This document shows, one piece after another, positions 24,640-33,597 of a stretch of 64,000 nt of DNA (position 1 is its first letter; the number at the start of each line of letters is the position of its first letter). Source of the stretch: Pseudophaeobacter flagellatus. GTDB lineage: Bacteria; Pseudomonadota; Alphaproteobacteria; Rhodobacterales; Rhodobacteraceae. The stretch lies in contig NZ_JAJQRG010000002.1 in the NCBI RefSeq assembly GCF_021228235.1, forward strand, positions 1 to 64,000, read 5' to 3'. A program made the position numbers and the translations under genes. Below the pieces are notes generated by a model. The model made no database searches. It saw only the letters and a program-made list of their open reading frames with translations, and was not told the DNA's origin.

Positions 24640-26541
24640 ATGAACCGAGCAGACAAGACCTACGCCGCAATGACTAGCGCCGGGCTGAACCTGATTGCCC
24701 AAGCGATTTCGATCTATGACAGCGCGTTGTGCCTGGCCGTGTGCAACAGCCGCTTTCAAGAAATGTTCAACCTGCCCGACGCCCTGGTCACCCCCGGTGC
24801 CCGTTTTGAAGATACCATTCGTCATATCGCCTCCAGTGGCGAATATGGGCCGGTGGATGACATTGAAGAACTTGTGGCGATACGCGTTAATCAAGCACTT
24901 GATTTTGAACCACATTACCTGGAGCGCACCCGCGCCAACGGGCAGGTCATCTCGATCGAGGGGGCGCCGTTGCCGCAGGGGGGCTGGGTGGCGGTCTACA
25001 CCGATATCAGCCGCGCCAAACGGGTCGAACAGCTGCTGCGCGCCCGATCCGAGGAAATGTCAGACCGGCTGATCGCCCATACAGAGGAACTCTCGGCGAC
25101 CAACCGCGAACTGGCAGCCACCAATAATGCGCTGGAAGAGGCCAAGCGACAACTGACGGAAATAGAGGGCCGCACCCGGCTGACCACCGAAATGATGCCC
25201 GCCCATATCGCCCATGTCGATGCCGATGGCTACTACACCTATACCAACCGGCGACTGAGCTCGGTTTTTCCCAGCCGACCCTCTGATATTCTTGAAATGC
25301 ACATCTCGGATGCGCTGGGGGCCCAGGCCTTTGCCAAGATAGAACCCCACCTGCGCGCCGCCTATCGGGGCGGCAGCCCGGTGTTTGAATTCACCGAAGC
25401 CCATGACAGCCGCCGCATCCGAGTGGCCTTTACCCCCGATCAGGCTGGCGGTGTCTATATCCTGTCGATGGATGTAACCGAAGAAACCCAGGCCCGCGTT
25501 GCCCTGCAACAGGCGCGGCGCCGCGAAATGGCGGCGCAGATGACATCAGGGCTGGCGCATGACTTTTCCAACCTCTTGACCATCATTCTGGGGATGCAGG
25601 GCAAGCTGGGCAAAATGGATCTGCCACCACAGGCACAAGAGATGGTGCGTGGCACGCTTGCGGCGGCGCGGCGCGGCGGGCGGTTGCTGAACCGGATTGC
25701 CGAGATGACCGGCCAGCGCAGCCTGCGCCCGCAGGCGACCAATTTGCACGCGCTCTTGGCCGAGCTGAAGATCCTCGCCACCCCATCGCTGCCGCAGGGC
25801 ATGGGGTTAAGCGTGCTGGACAATACCCCCGATGTGCTATTCCTGCTGGACGCAGGAAAGCTACAGGATGCCTTGTTGAACCTGATCCTGAACGCCCGCG
25901 ATGCCTGCGGTGTCAACGGCCAGATCACCGTCAGCGCCCATAGCATTGGGCAGATCTGGCTTGAAATCAGCGTCACCGACACCGGTCCCGGCTTTTCGAA
26001 TACGGCGTTGAAAGAGGCGCTCAACCCGTTTTTCACCACAAAAGGCAGCGAAGGGTCGGGGCTGGGGCTGCCAATGGTCTATGACATGGCCAAATCCGCC
26101 GGCGGCGATATGCGCGTTGGCAATACCGTGTCAGGCGCCAATGTCACCCTGCGCCTGCCCTACCGGCTTGCCCCGGATTGCCGGGGCGGCCTGGCGCTCT
26201 TGGTCGAAGACAGCGAAGAGCTGCGCTCTGCCTTTCGCGACATGCTGATTGATCTTGGCTATTCGGTGATCGAAGCCACCAGCGTAGACGAAGCCTGTGC
26301 CCTGGCGGCAGACCTGCCCGATATCGCGCTGGTCCTGTCCGACGTCAGACTAGAGGGAGAGGCCACAGGCATTGATCTGGCGCAGCGCCTGAAAGGCACC
26401 GGCCTGCCAATTGTGTTGATGACCTCGCTGCCGCCCAGTGATCCGCAGTTCCGTATCGCGCTAAAGACTGGACCCGTGCTGCAAAAACCCTTTACCACAC
26501 AGCAACTGTCCGCCCTTATCACCCCGGAGACCCCAGCATGA
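24640..26541 (+). CDS. PAS-containing hybrid sensor histidine kinase
   Basis: This 633-residue protein has no membrane segment and is probably a soluble sensor. The order is a PAS-7-type domain (about 10-120, IAQAISIYDSALCLAVCNSRF), a coiled coil (about 128-175), a second PAS domain (about 180-285), a phosphoacceptor helix with His about residue 307 (SGLAHDFSNLLTII), an HATPase domain (N box LNLILNARDAC; G boxes DTGPGFS and GSGLGLPMV), and a C-terminal receiver with Asp about residue 568 (LVLSDVRLEG). The start at MNRADKTYAAM has a GGGAGAG ribosome site. It overlaps the response regulator gene by four bases and is divergent from the acyl-CoA synthetase operon. Confidence 0.92.
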   Translation: MNRADKTYAAMTSAGLNLIAQAISIYDSALCLAVCNSRFQEMFNLPDALVTPGARFEDTIRHIASSGEYGPVDDIEELVAIRVNQALDFEPHYLERTRANGQVISIEGAPLPQGGWVAVYTDISRAKRVEQLLRARSEEMSDRLIAHTEELSATNRELAATNNALEEAKRQLTEIEGRTRLTTEMMPAHIAHVDADGYYTYTNRRLSSVFPSRPSDILEMHISDALGAQAFAKIEPHLRAAYRGGSPVFEFTEAHDSRRIRVAFTPDQAGGVYILSMDVTEETQARVALQQARRREMAAQMTSGLAHDFSNLLTIILGMQGKLGKMDLPPQAQEMVRGTLAAARRGGRLLNRIAEMTGQRSLRPQATNLHALLAELKILATPSLPQGMGLSVLDNTPDVLFLLDAGKLQDALLNLILNARDACGVNGQITVSAHSIGQIWLEISVTDTGPGFSNTALKEALNPFFTTKGSEGSGLGLPMVYDMAKSAGGDMRVGNTVSGANVTLRLPYRLAPDCRGGLALLVEDSEELRSAFRDMLIDLGYSVIEATSVDEACALAADLPDIALVLSDVRLEGEATGIDLAQRLKGTGLPIVLMTSLPPSDPQFRIALKTGPVLQKPFTTQQLSALITPETPA

Positions 26542-27242
26542 CCGCGCCTCTTGTCACGATTCTGGACGATGAGCCCGAGATCCGCCAGATCCTTACCGAT
26601 TGCCTGCAAGAGGCGGGGTTTCGCACCCAAAGTTTTTCCCGTGCCCGCGAATTTGAAGCCTCGCTGAAGCGGGTGACGCCGGATGTTTGCCTGGTGGATC
26701 TGTCGCTGCCCGATGTGGACGGGCTGACGTTGGTGCATCGACTGGCGCTGGAACAGGGGGCGGCGGTGATCATCATCTCAGGCCGGGCACAGGTGCAGGA
26801 TCGCGTCACCGGGCTGGAACTGGGGGCCGATGACTATATCACCAAACCCTTTGATCCCACAGAAGTGGTGGCCCGCATTCGCGCCCGGCTACGCTCTGGG
26901 CCGCGTAGCCAACCGACAAGCGGCAATACCGCCAGCTTTGCGGGCTGGACCGCGCATTTCGACCGCTACATGCTAGAGGATGACGTCGGCACCGAGGTGC
27001 CGTTTTCCCATGCCGAAGGCGAGGTACTGCGGCTGTTTCTCGATAGTCCCAAACGGCTGATTTCACGCGCCCAGATGCAAGAGAGCCTGGGTGGTGGCGC
27101 TGGGGACAGTTTTGACCGGGCCATGGATGTTCGGGTGTCCCGACTGCGCACCAAACTACGTGAAGATCCGAAAAATCCCCGCCTGATCAAGACGATATAT
27201 GGCGCGGGCTATATTTTTCTGGGTGATGTCAGCTGGGCCTGA
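26538..27242 (+). CDS. OmpR-family response regulator
   Basis: This 234-residue regulator has an N-terminal receiver (acidic pair DDE near residue 10, phosphoacceptor Asp54 in CLVDLSLPD, Lys in YITKPFDP) and a C-terminal winged-helix DNA-binding domain (about 135-232; SHAEGEVLRLFLDSPKRLISR and VDVRVSRLRTKL-like recognition helix). The ATGA overlap with the hybrid kinase shows translational coupling, so they form one two-component system. By position it is a good candidate to control the divergent ligase/liv operon, though no repeated operator was identified in the gap. Confidence 0.93.
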   Translation: MTAPLVTILDDEPEIRQILTDCLQEAGFRTQSFSRAREFEASLKRVTPDVCLVDLSLPDVDGLTLVHRLALEQGAAVIIISGRAQVQDRVTGLELGADDYITKPFDPTEVVARIRARLRSGPRSQPTSGNTASFAGWTAHFDRYMLEDDVGTEVPFSHAEGEVLRLFLDSPKRLISRAQMQESLGGGAGDSFDRAMDVRVSRLRTKLREDPKNPRLIKTIYGAGYIFLGDVSWA

Positions 27243-27330
27243 TCCCAGCAAACCGAGGATAGATAGCGGGGGCAAAGATACTGCCCGCCCCCTCTTGCCC
27301 GCGCGATTCGCTCTGGTATAGAATCGGTGC

Positions 27331-27558
27331 ATGGCCACCTGTCTGCTCTATACTCAAACTCAAAACCGTCGGTCCCGGTTTTACCGGATCGAATTGGCGT
27401 TGAATCTGTTTTCAGAAGTTTCGGTACTCAGGGAATGGGGCTTTGCCGGCAGCAATGGCCAATGTACCATCAACAACTATGAAAACCTGCGCGAGGCCTC
27501 TCTGGCCGCAGACAGGCACCGCAATCGGATGTTGAAACGCGGCTACGCCCGCAGTTGA
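27331..27558 (+). CDS. WGR domain-containing protein
   Basis: This 75-residue protein consists of a single WGR domain: an N-terminal strand region (CLLYTQTQNRRSRFYRIELAL), a central REWG where the W-G of the motif falls, and a C-terminal basic helix (AADRHRNRMLKRGY). WGR domains occur in PARPs and in bacterial proteins such as MolR and are thought to bind nucleic acid. Standalone alphaproteobacterial versions have no known role. The ribosome site is weak. It lies 88 bases after the response regulator gene. Confidence 0.8.
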   Translation: MATCLLYTQTQNRRSRFYRIELALNLFSEVSVLREWGFAGSNGQCTINNYENLREASLAADRHRNRMLKRGYARS

Positions 27559-27597
27559 TCCCCGCGCCACAGCTACCCCGGATCCGTCAGGACCGCG

Positions 27598-28791
27598 CTA
27601 CAGCGACAGTGCTGCCTGGTGCAAAACCTCTAGCCCCTTGACCAGATCTTCCTCTTTGGTGTCTTCATCAAAGGCGTGGCTGATGCCGCCGATCGAGGGC
27701 ACAAACAGCATCGCCGTCGGCATGACCCGCGCGATATTGGCCGCATCATGCAGGGCACCTGAGGGCAGATCGCGCCATTTTCCCGGTGCCTGGGCTTCGG
27801 CCGCCTGACGCAGCGCCGCCTTCAGATCGGGGTCCATGGCGGCCGGCTCGATGCCGCCCACCGTGCCCAACTCTACCGTGACGCCGCGATCCTGGGCGAT
27901 CTCTGCTGCCACCGCGCGCATGATTTCTTCCAGCGCCAGCAGCAGCGCCGGGTTGCCGTCGCGCCACTGCAACGCAAAACGCGCAGCGCCCGGCACCACC
28001 GAAGAGGCATTGGGGCTGAGTTCCGCATGACCAAGAGTCCAGACCGTTGTCGATGTGGCCACCTCGGCAAAGCGCTGGTTGATCCGATGGTTGAAATCGC
28101 ACAGCGCCTGAAAGGCATCCTGACGCAGTGCCATTGGCGTGGTGCCGGCATGGTTCTGCCGCCCATTGATCACGATACGTAACTCGCGGATGCCGACAAT
28201 GTCGCTGACCACGCCAACCTGATCGCCCGAGACATCCATGCCCGGCCCCTGCTCGATATGCATCTCGATAAAGCCGGTGAACATGTCATGGGGCAGAAAA
28301 TCCTTGGCGCGCCCAGACATGCGGGCGCGGGCCGTGCTCAACAACACCCCATCGGTATCGGTCAGCTGGTCTGCCTCTGCCAGAGACACGTTTCCGGTCC
28401 AAACATCGGACCCGGTCAAAATGCCAAAGCGTCCCTCTTCATCCTGGAAGTTCACGACTGAAATTGGCGGCCCACCCGCTTCCTTGGCGGCACGAGCGAT
28501 TTCAAGCCCGGCCACCACGCCCAGGGCACCATCCAGCCAGCCGCCTTCCGGTTGGCTATCGCTATGCGATCCGATCAGCAGGGATTTTTCGCCCGCCAGT
28601 CCAAAGCAATTGCCAATAGGGTCCAGATGAACCTTTAACCCGGCCTCTTCCATCCGTCCGGCCAACCAGCGCCGGGCCGCAATGTCCACAGCGCTAAAGG
28701 CTGGGCGCACAACACCTTTTCCCTGACCCGAGGCACCAAAAGACCGCAGGCGGTGCAGATCATCAAGAAAGCGGTCGCAATTAAGGCTCAT
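27598..28791 (-). CDS. M20-family Zn-dependent amidohydrolase (N-carbamoyl-amino acid hydrolase/allantoate amidohydrolase type)
   Basis: This 397-residue enzyme hydrolyses N-carbamoyl, allantoate or ureido groups; the exact substrate is not determinable. Metal ligands are visible in [15 protein letters not shown] (His, Asp), [10 protein letters not shown] (Glu pair), [11 protein letters not shown] (His) and near the C terminus [10 protein letters not shown] (His). The dimerisation-domain motif [11 protein letters not shown] is intact. The start was set at [12 protein letters not shown] (28791); the longer frame to 28959 has an atypical leader. It stands alone between the WGR gene and the divergent phosphatase gene. 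Confidence 0.88.
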   Translation of the reverse strand: MSLNCDRFLDDLHRLRSFGASGQGKGVVRPAFSAVDIAARRWLAGRMEEAGLKVHLDPIGNCFGLAGEKSLLIGSHSDSQPEGGWLDGALGVVAGLEIARAAKEAGGPPISVVNFQDEEGRFGILTGSDVWTGNVSLAEADQLTDTDGVLLSTARARMSGRAKDFLPHDMFTGFIEMHIEQGPGMDVSGDQVGVVSDIVGIRELRIVINGRQNHAGTTPMALRQDAFQALCDFNHRINQRFAEVATSTTVWTLGHAELSPNASSVVPGAARFALQWRDGNPALLLALEEIMRAVAAEIAQDRGVTVELGTVGGIEPAAMDPDLKAALRQAAEAQAPGKWRDLPSGALHDAANIARVMPTAMLFVPSIGGISHAFDEDTKEEDLVKGLEVLHQAALSL

Positions 28792-29083
28792 AGGATTCTC
28801 TCTATCTTGAACTGTTTCCGGAATGGCGCCGGTCTTCGCGCATTCTGCGCTATCCCTTTCACTCTCATGGGCTTTGTCACAGTGCAATGGCCAAGGGCAG
28901 GAGAAAAGCCATTTACCCCTAAATGCGACAATATTACTAAATCGAACATTTTTTTGCAAAATCCGGCCAATCGGCCCCTGAAAATTGCCACGGTTTCAAA
29001 AAGTTCCGCCCGTGCCAAACCCTCTCTTCCATGTCGCGGCTTGCTCCAATATGAAATTCAGGAACAGAATTGGGACGCGCCGC

Positions 29084-29734
29084 ATGACACATATCACCCT
29101 GATCCGCCACGGGCAGGCCAATACCGAGGCCCGCGATGAGGCAAGCTATGACCGGCTGAGCGCGCTAGGCCACCAGCAGGCGGCCTGGCTGGGCGACCAC
29201 CTTGCCGAAACTGGCAGCCATCATCCAAGGATCTATTGCGGCACCCTAACCCGCCACATTGAAACCGCCACCGCGATGGGCTGCCAAGAGGTCATCCAGG
29301 ATCCCCGTCTCAACGAGATGGAATACTTCACCATGGCCCAGGCGATGGAGCAGCAATTTGACCTGCCGATCCCGCAGGAGCGCGAAGGCTTTATCGAGCA
29401 TCTACCAAAGGTGTTCCAAGCCTGGGCCGCCAATAAAATCGACACCCCGCCCGAAAGCTGGCAGGCCTTTGAACAGCGCACCCAACAGGTTCTGAGCGAC
29501 ATTGCCGAGGGCGACGGCCCGGCGCTGGTGGTGACCTCGGGGGGCTTCATCTCGATGGCGATGCGACAGGCCATGGGACTGGATACCACCGGCATGGCCC
29601 GTGTCGCGCTGGCAATCATGAATACCTCGATGCACCGGCTGTTTCCCATCGGCGGCCATCTTAGCCCCGTCTTATTCAACGCGGTGCCACATCTGGACAG
29701 CACTGAACGCCAATACGCCCAGACCCATCTGTAG
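29084..29734 (+). CDS. Histidine phosphatase family protein
   Basis: This 216-residue member of the phosphoglycerate-mutase-like superfamily starts MTHITLIRHGQANTEARD, containing the catalytic RHG with the phosphorylated His. The second Arg/His set is in RLNEMEYFTM and VVTSGGFISMAM (the usual catalytic His at the end is here replaced by a Gly-rich segment SGGFI, as in some subfamilies). The physiological substrate is unknown. The frame extends upstream to 28985, but only this start gives a family-like N terminus. It is 42 bases before the GST gene and may begin that operon. Confidence 0.85.
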   Translation: MTHITLIRHGQANTEARDEASYDRLSALGHQQAAWLGDHLAETGSHHPRIYCGTLTRHIETATAMGCQEVIQDPRLNEMEYFTMAQAMEQQFDLPIPQEREGFIEHLPKVFQAWAANKIDTPPESWQAFEQRTQQVLSDIAEGDGPALVVTSGGFISMAMRQAMGLDTTGMARVALAIMNTSMHRLFPIGGHLSPVLFNAVPHLDSTERQYAQTHL

Positions 29735-29776
29735 CCCCACGCCTGTCCCAACCAAGACCCTGCCAGGAGATCAGAC

Positions 29777-30391
29777 ATGCAGCTTTACTACGCCCCAGGC
29801 ACCATCTCGATCGCCGTCGCCATCGCCCTGGAAGAGGCCCGCCTTGACTATGAGGCGATCAAGATCGACTTTTCCAGCAAAGAACAGCAGACCCCAGGCT
29901 ATGCCCAGATCAACCCGAAGGCCCGCGTGCCCGCGCTGGCTGTTGAGGGCGGCATCCTGACCGAAACCGGGACGCTGCTGGATTATATCGCCGATCTGGC
30001 ACCCCAGGCTGGCCTGCGCCCCAGTGACCCGTTGCTGACCGCCCGCATGCGCGAGGTGATGTATTACATTGCCTCTACCATGCATGTGAACCACGCCCAC
30101 AAACTGCGCGGCAGCCGCTGGGCCAGCAAGACCTCCAGCTACAAGGACATGCAGGCCAAGGTGCCCGAAACCATGGCGGCCTCTTGTGCCTATATCTGCC
30201 AGTTTGGCCTGCGCAGCCCCTTTGTGCTGGGCGACACAGTCAGCCTTGCAGATTGCTACCTCTATGTGGTCTGCACTTGGCTTGAAGGCGACGGCGTAGA
30301 TCTGACAAATTTCGCCAAAATCCAATCCTTCATGTCGGCCATGCAGCAGCGCACCTCGGTACGCGCGGTGCAGGCCAAGGGAATGCTGTAA
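29777..30391 (+). CDS. Glutathione S-transferase
   Basis: This 204-residue GST has an N-terminal thioredoxin-like domain (MQLYYAPGTISIAVAIALEE, NPKARVPALAV with the cis-Pro, and LTETGTLLDYIADL providing the glutathione-gamma-Glu contact) and an all-helical C-terminal domain (from about residue 88; FVLGDTVSLADCYLYVV). It is beta-class-like but has Gly-Thr-Ile-Ser in place of the usual catalytic Ser/Cys position. It is ten bases upstream of the saccharopine dehydrogenase gene, so co-expressed with lysine catabolism. A detoxifying role for the semialdehyde intermediate would be speculation. Confidence 0.9.
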   Translation: MQLYYAPGTISIAVAIALEEARLDYEAIKIDFSSKEQQTPGYAQINPKARVPALAVEGGILTETGTLLDYIADLAPQAGLRPSDPLLTARMREVMYYIASTMHVNHAHKLRGSRWASKTSSYKDMQAKVPETMAASCAYICQFGLRSPFVLGDTVSLADCYLYVVCTWLEGDGVDLTNFAKIQSFMSAMQQRTSVRAVQAKGML

Positions 30392-30401
30392 AGGACACGC
30401 A

Positions 30402-31454
30402 ATGACACATCTCTGGGTTCGGGCTGAACAGCGCCCCAATGAAGACCGCACCGGGCTAACCCCGGGAGGCGCCAAGGCGCTGCTAGACGCAGGCATCAAG
30501 GTCACCGTCGAAGAAAGCTCGGTACGTGCCATTCCGCTGCAGGGTTATCGTGATGCAGGCTGCGCCATCGCGGCTGAAAATTCCTGGCCCACCGCCCCGG
30601 CGGATGCAATCATCTTTGGCCTGAAAGAACTGCCCGAAGACGGCACCCCGCTGCCACATCGCCACATCATGTTTGGCCATGCCTTCAAGGGCCAGCATTC
30701 CGGCAAGGCCCTGCTGGACCGTTTTGCGGCGGGCGGTGGCACGCTGTATGATCTGGAATATCTGGTGGACGAAGCCGGTCGCCGGGTGGCTGCCTTTGGA
30801 TATTGGGCGGGCTATGCCGGCGCCGCGGTGACACTGAAAGCCTGGTGCGCCCAGCAACATGGCGAGATCTGCGGCCCCGTCGGCGTCTACCCCGGCAAGG
30901 ATGCGCTGCTGGCTGAACTGAAAGCAGAGCTCAAGGCCACGCAGGCAGACATCCCCTCGGCCATTGTCATTGGTGCCATGGGGCGGGTTGGCACCGGGGC
31001 TGCCGACCTCTGCGAGGCCATGGGCATCTCGGTCACCAAATGGGACATGGCGGAAACCGCAAGCGGCGGACCTTTCCCCGAAATCCTGAACCATGATCTG
31101 TTTCTCAACTGCATTTTTGCGCGCCCCGGCACCCCGGTCTTTGTACCGCAAGAAGCACTGACAGCGGATCGCAAGCTCAGCGCGATTGGTGATGTCGCCT
31201 GCGACCCCGACAGCGATTACAACCCGGTCCCTGTTTACAGCCAGGCCACCAGCTGGGACGCCCCGGCGCTGCGGGTGGCCACTGATCCGGTGATGGATGT
31301 GATGGCGATCGACAATCTGCCCTCGATGCTGCCGGTTGAAAGCTCGCAGGACTATGCGGCCCAACTGCTGCCCTCGCTGCTGACGCTGGGCGATCTGAAG
31401 GCCGGTGTCTGGGGGCGGGCCGAAGCAACCTTCCGCGAATTTGTCCCAGTCTGA
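30402..31454 (+). CDS. Saccharopine dehydrogenase (NAD+, L-lysine-forming type)
   Basis: This 350-residue protein is related to Lys1 and the LKR domain of animal and plant AASS. It interconverts lysine plus 2-oxoglutarate with saccharopine. Diagnostic segments are the N-terminal LWVRAEQRPNEDRTGLTPGGAKALL, the HIMFGHAFKGQ loop with the catalytic His/Lys environment, and the Rossmann segment SAIVIGAMGRVGTGAADLCEAMG. Its neighbour at 31715 encodes the glutamate-forming partner. The pair in one operon fits lysine degradation by the saccharopine route, as known in Ruegeria pomeroyi. It ends TGATG, overlapping the SemiSWEET start by one base. Confidence 0.92.
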   Translation: MTHLWVRAEQRPNEDRTGLTPGGAKALLDAGIKVTVEESSVRAIPLQGYRDAGCAIAAENSWPTAPADAIIFGLKELPEDGTPLPHRHIMFGHAFKGQHSGKALLDRFAAGGGTLYDLEYLVDEAGRRVAAFGYWAGYAGAAVTLKAWCAQQHGEICGPVGVYPGKDALLAELKAELKATQADIPSAIVIGAMGRVGTGAADLCEAMGISVTKWDMAETASGGPFPEILNHDLFLNCIFARPGTPVFVPQEALTADRKLSAIGDVACDPDSDYNPVPVYSQATSWDAPALRVATDPVMDVMAIDNLPSMLPVESSQDYAAQLLPSLLTLGDLKAGVWGRAEATFREFVPV

Positions 31455-31702
31455 TGGAACTTTATCTCGGATATACTGCCGCCTTAATGGGCACTGTCTG
31501 CTGGCTGCCGCAGGCCTGGAAAGCCTGGGCCAGCCGCGATACCTCTGGCCTGTCGCTATCTGCCAACCTGATGTTTTTGCTCACAGTGGGCCTGTGGTTC
31601 TGCTACGGCATCATGGTAGGGGACTGGCCGATCATCATTGCCAATTTCTGCGCCATTCTGATTGTGGTCAGCATCGTTCTGGCCAAACTGCGCTATAAAT
31701 AA
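31454..31702 (+). CDS. SemiSWEET-like PQ-loop membrane protein
   Basis: This 82-residue protein has three transmembrane helices (about 4-22, 35-55, 58-78) and the PQ-loop motif CWLPQAWKAWASRDTSG. SemiSWEETs form homodimers that let sugars or small solutes cross the membrane. The gene overlaps the preceding stop codon by one base and ends 12 bases before the second saccharopine dehydrogenase gene, so it is translationally coupled to the lysine genes. It may move lysine, saccharopine, or a product, but the substrate has not been shown. Confidence 0.87.
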   Translation: MELYLGYTAALMGTVCWLPQAWKAWASRDTSGLSLSANLMFLLTVGLWFCYGIMVGDWPIIIANFCAILIVVSIVLAKLRYK

Positions 31703-31714
31703 CGGAGAACTCAC

Positions 31715-32857
31715 ATGACTATTCACTGGTGTGGCACCGGCCTTTCGGCCATTCCCGGCCTGCGTCGCCTGCTGGAAGCGGGCCACGATGTTGCCGTTTG
31801 GAACCGAACAACCGACAAAGCCCGCGAAGCTGTGGGCGACCTCACCTCCAATATCCATGCCTTTGACATGGACGCCCTGGGCGCATTGCTCAGCCCGGCG
31901 GATGTTGTCATTTCGATGCTGCCCGGCGATTTTCATGTGCCGCTGGCCGAACTGGCGATTTCCAAGGGGGCGCATTTTGTTTCTTCGTCCTATATCGCCC
32001 CCGAGATGCGCGCCCTGGATGACAAGGCCCGCGCGGCCGGCGTTGCCCTGGTCAACGAGGTCGGCCTGGACCCAGGCATCGACCATCTGATGGCCCATGC
32101 GCTGGTGGATGATTACAAAGCCTCTGCCGCCTTTGACGCCAGCAATGAGATCAGCTTTCTGTCCTATTGCGGCGGGATCCCCAAGATCCCCAACCCCTTC
32201 CGCTATAAATTCAGCTGGTCGCCCTTGGGTGTGTTGAAAGCACTGCGCTCACCATCCAAATCCATCCGCGATTTCAAGGAACTGGAGGTCGCGCGCCCCT
32301 GGGATGCAATCTCTACCTACCACGCGCCCCTACCAGAGGCCGAGAGCTTCGAAGTCTACCCCAACCGCGACTCGCTGCCCTTTGTTGGTCAGTACCACTT
32401 CGGCAGTGATTGGCAGGTCAAGGAATTCGTGCGCGGAACCCTGCGCCTGAACGGCTGGAGCGCAGCCTGGGCAGATGTCTTCAAGGAAGTCGAAACGCTG
32501 GAAGGCACAGCAGGCGATGCCCGGCTCAAGGAAATGTCGGATCAATTCTGGGATGAAAACGCCTATGACGAAGGCGAACCTGACCGGGTGGTGATGTGTG
32601 TCGAACTCAAGGCCGAACAGGCGGGTAAGACAGTCTGGCACAAGACCTATGTGATGGATGCCTGGGGCGATGCCCGCGGCACCGCCATGGCGCGCCTCGT
32701 ATCTTTCCCGGTATCCTATGCCATCGAGGCAGTGATGAACGGCAAAATCGCCCCCGGCGTTCACGCCGCTCCCAGCGACCCCGCCTTGGTCGAGGATTGG
32801 ATGGGCAAGATCGCCCAACTGGCGCAACATCTTGAAGTCAAAAACCGCCTCGCCTGA
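31715..32857 (+). CDS. Saccharopine dehydrogenase (L-glutamate-forming type)
   Basis: This 380-residue protein of the SDH/Lys9 family oxidises saccharopine to glutamate plus aminoadipate semialdehyde. Visible parts are a nucleotide-binding N terminus (MTIHWCGTGLSAIPGLRRLLEAG, where the usual GxGxxG reads GTGLSA), VNEVGLDPGIDHLMAH, and the substrate-domain signature SYCGGIPKIPNPFRYKFSWSP. An ATG with an ACGGAG ribosome site follows the SemiSWEET stop after 12 bases. It is the last gene of the operon, followed by a strong terminator at 32885. Confidence 0.92.
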   Translation: MTIHWCGTGLSAIPGLRRLLEAGHDVAVWNRTTDKAREAVGDLTSNIHAFDMDALGALLSPADVVISMLPGDFHVPLAELAISKGAHFVSSSYIAPEMRALDDKARAAGVALVNEVGLDPGIDHLMAHALVDDYKASAAFDASNEISFLSYCGGIPKIPNPFRYKFSWSPLGVLKALRSPSKSIRDFKELEVARPWDAISTYHAPLPEAESFEVYPNRDSLPFVGQYHFGSDWQVKEFVRGTLRLNGWSAAWADVFKEVETLEGTAGDARLKEMSDQFWDENAYDEGEPDRVVMCVELKAEQAGKTVWHKTYVMDAWGDARGTAMARLVSFPVSYAIEAVMNGKIAPGVHAAPSDPALVEDWMGKIAQLAQHLEVKNRLA

Positions 32858-32884
32858 TAGCGGCCGTGGCCATGCCAACACCGA

Positions 32885-32909
32885 GGGCCCGCACAAGCGG
32901 GCCCTTTTT
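32885..32909 (+). terminator. Intrinsic terminator of the lysine operon
   Basis: A perfect 8-bp GGGCCCGC/GCGGGCCC stem closes an ACAA tetraloop and is followed by TTTTT. The remaining gap to 33179 holds only the repeat at 33079-33148. Confidence 0.92.
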
Positions 32910-33078
32910 CTTGCCCGATCACCATGATTCCAGCTTGCAAGGCGCCCCATGCGGCCGCGTTCCCCTGTCAGGGCCAGGATATATCGGGGTCAGGTCCATC
33001 GGGTAAAGACGCCAGCGCTTGCCCTGTGACAGCAAGCCAAGGCCCCTGGCGAGTTCTATTGCCTTGCTGCAGCGCCTA

Positions 33079-33148
33079 GATCTTGTCGCCTTCATTTGCA
33101 GTCACGCAACTGGCTCTCCCGATTTGATATCGCATGTTTTAGATGCTC
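33079..33148 (-). repeat. Dispersed hairpin repeat, copy 3
   Basis: Read on the minus strand it aligns with copy 1 over 70 bases, with the same GAGCAT start, ATCAAA block, and GGAGAGCCAGT. The left arm is GAGCCAGTTGC. The 16-base loop matches copy 1 at 13 positions. The right arm GCGACAAGATC is degenerate. It lies in the 322-base intergenic region 32858-33179, which has no gene. Confidence 0.65.
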
Positions 33149-33179
33149 AAAACCGGTCACCTCTTTTGCGCACCCTGCT

Positions 33180-33503
33180 TTAACGTCCGATGACATCGCC
33201 TTCGACGTCGCCCACCGCAATCCCCAGCGCGTCCAGGCCCGCTTCCAGATTGTCCGCCAAGTGGGGGGTGCCAATCAGGTATTCCACTGTCGGGGTGGTT
33301 GCCTCAATCCGTGCCGTCTCTATGGCCTCTTGTAGCTCTTCGGCTTCAAAGCTCCCTCGGCCAATCCACATGATCGCAGTCAGCTCGGCCTGCTCATCCT
33401 CACCAAGTCGCTCAATAAAAGCCCGCAATTCACCTTCTGCACGCCCCAGTTCCCGCGCCATCAGTGCCACCTGTGCCACCTTGCGTGTTGAGATTTCCAG
33501 CAT
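33180..33503 (-). CDS. DUF3775 domain protein
   Basis: This 107-residue acidic, mainly helical protein begins MLEISTRKVAQVALMAREL. The central LTAIMWIGRGSFEAEELQEAIETA and TVEYLIGTPHLADNLEAGLDALG fit the DUF3775 pattern seen across Alphaproteobacteria. The function is unknown. It has an excellent AAGGAGG ribosome site. It is isolated between the lysine operon terminator/repeat and the end of the cyclase gene, on the same strand as the cyclase, 94 bases downstream of it. Confidence 0.82.
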   Translation of the reverse strand: MLEISTRKVAQVALMARELGRAEGELRAFIERLGEDEQAELTAIMWIGRGSFEAEELQEAIETARIEATTPTVEYLIGTPHLADNLEAGLDALGIAVGDVEGDVIGR

Positions 33504-33597
33504 CGCCTACCTCCTTCTGTTCGCCGCTTACCCCCATAAAACAGGAGCGCAGGATAAGGGTCTTTGATCTGGGGCAAGAACAAGGCCCCTTGCCCCC

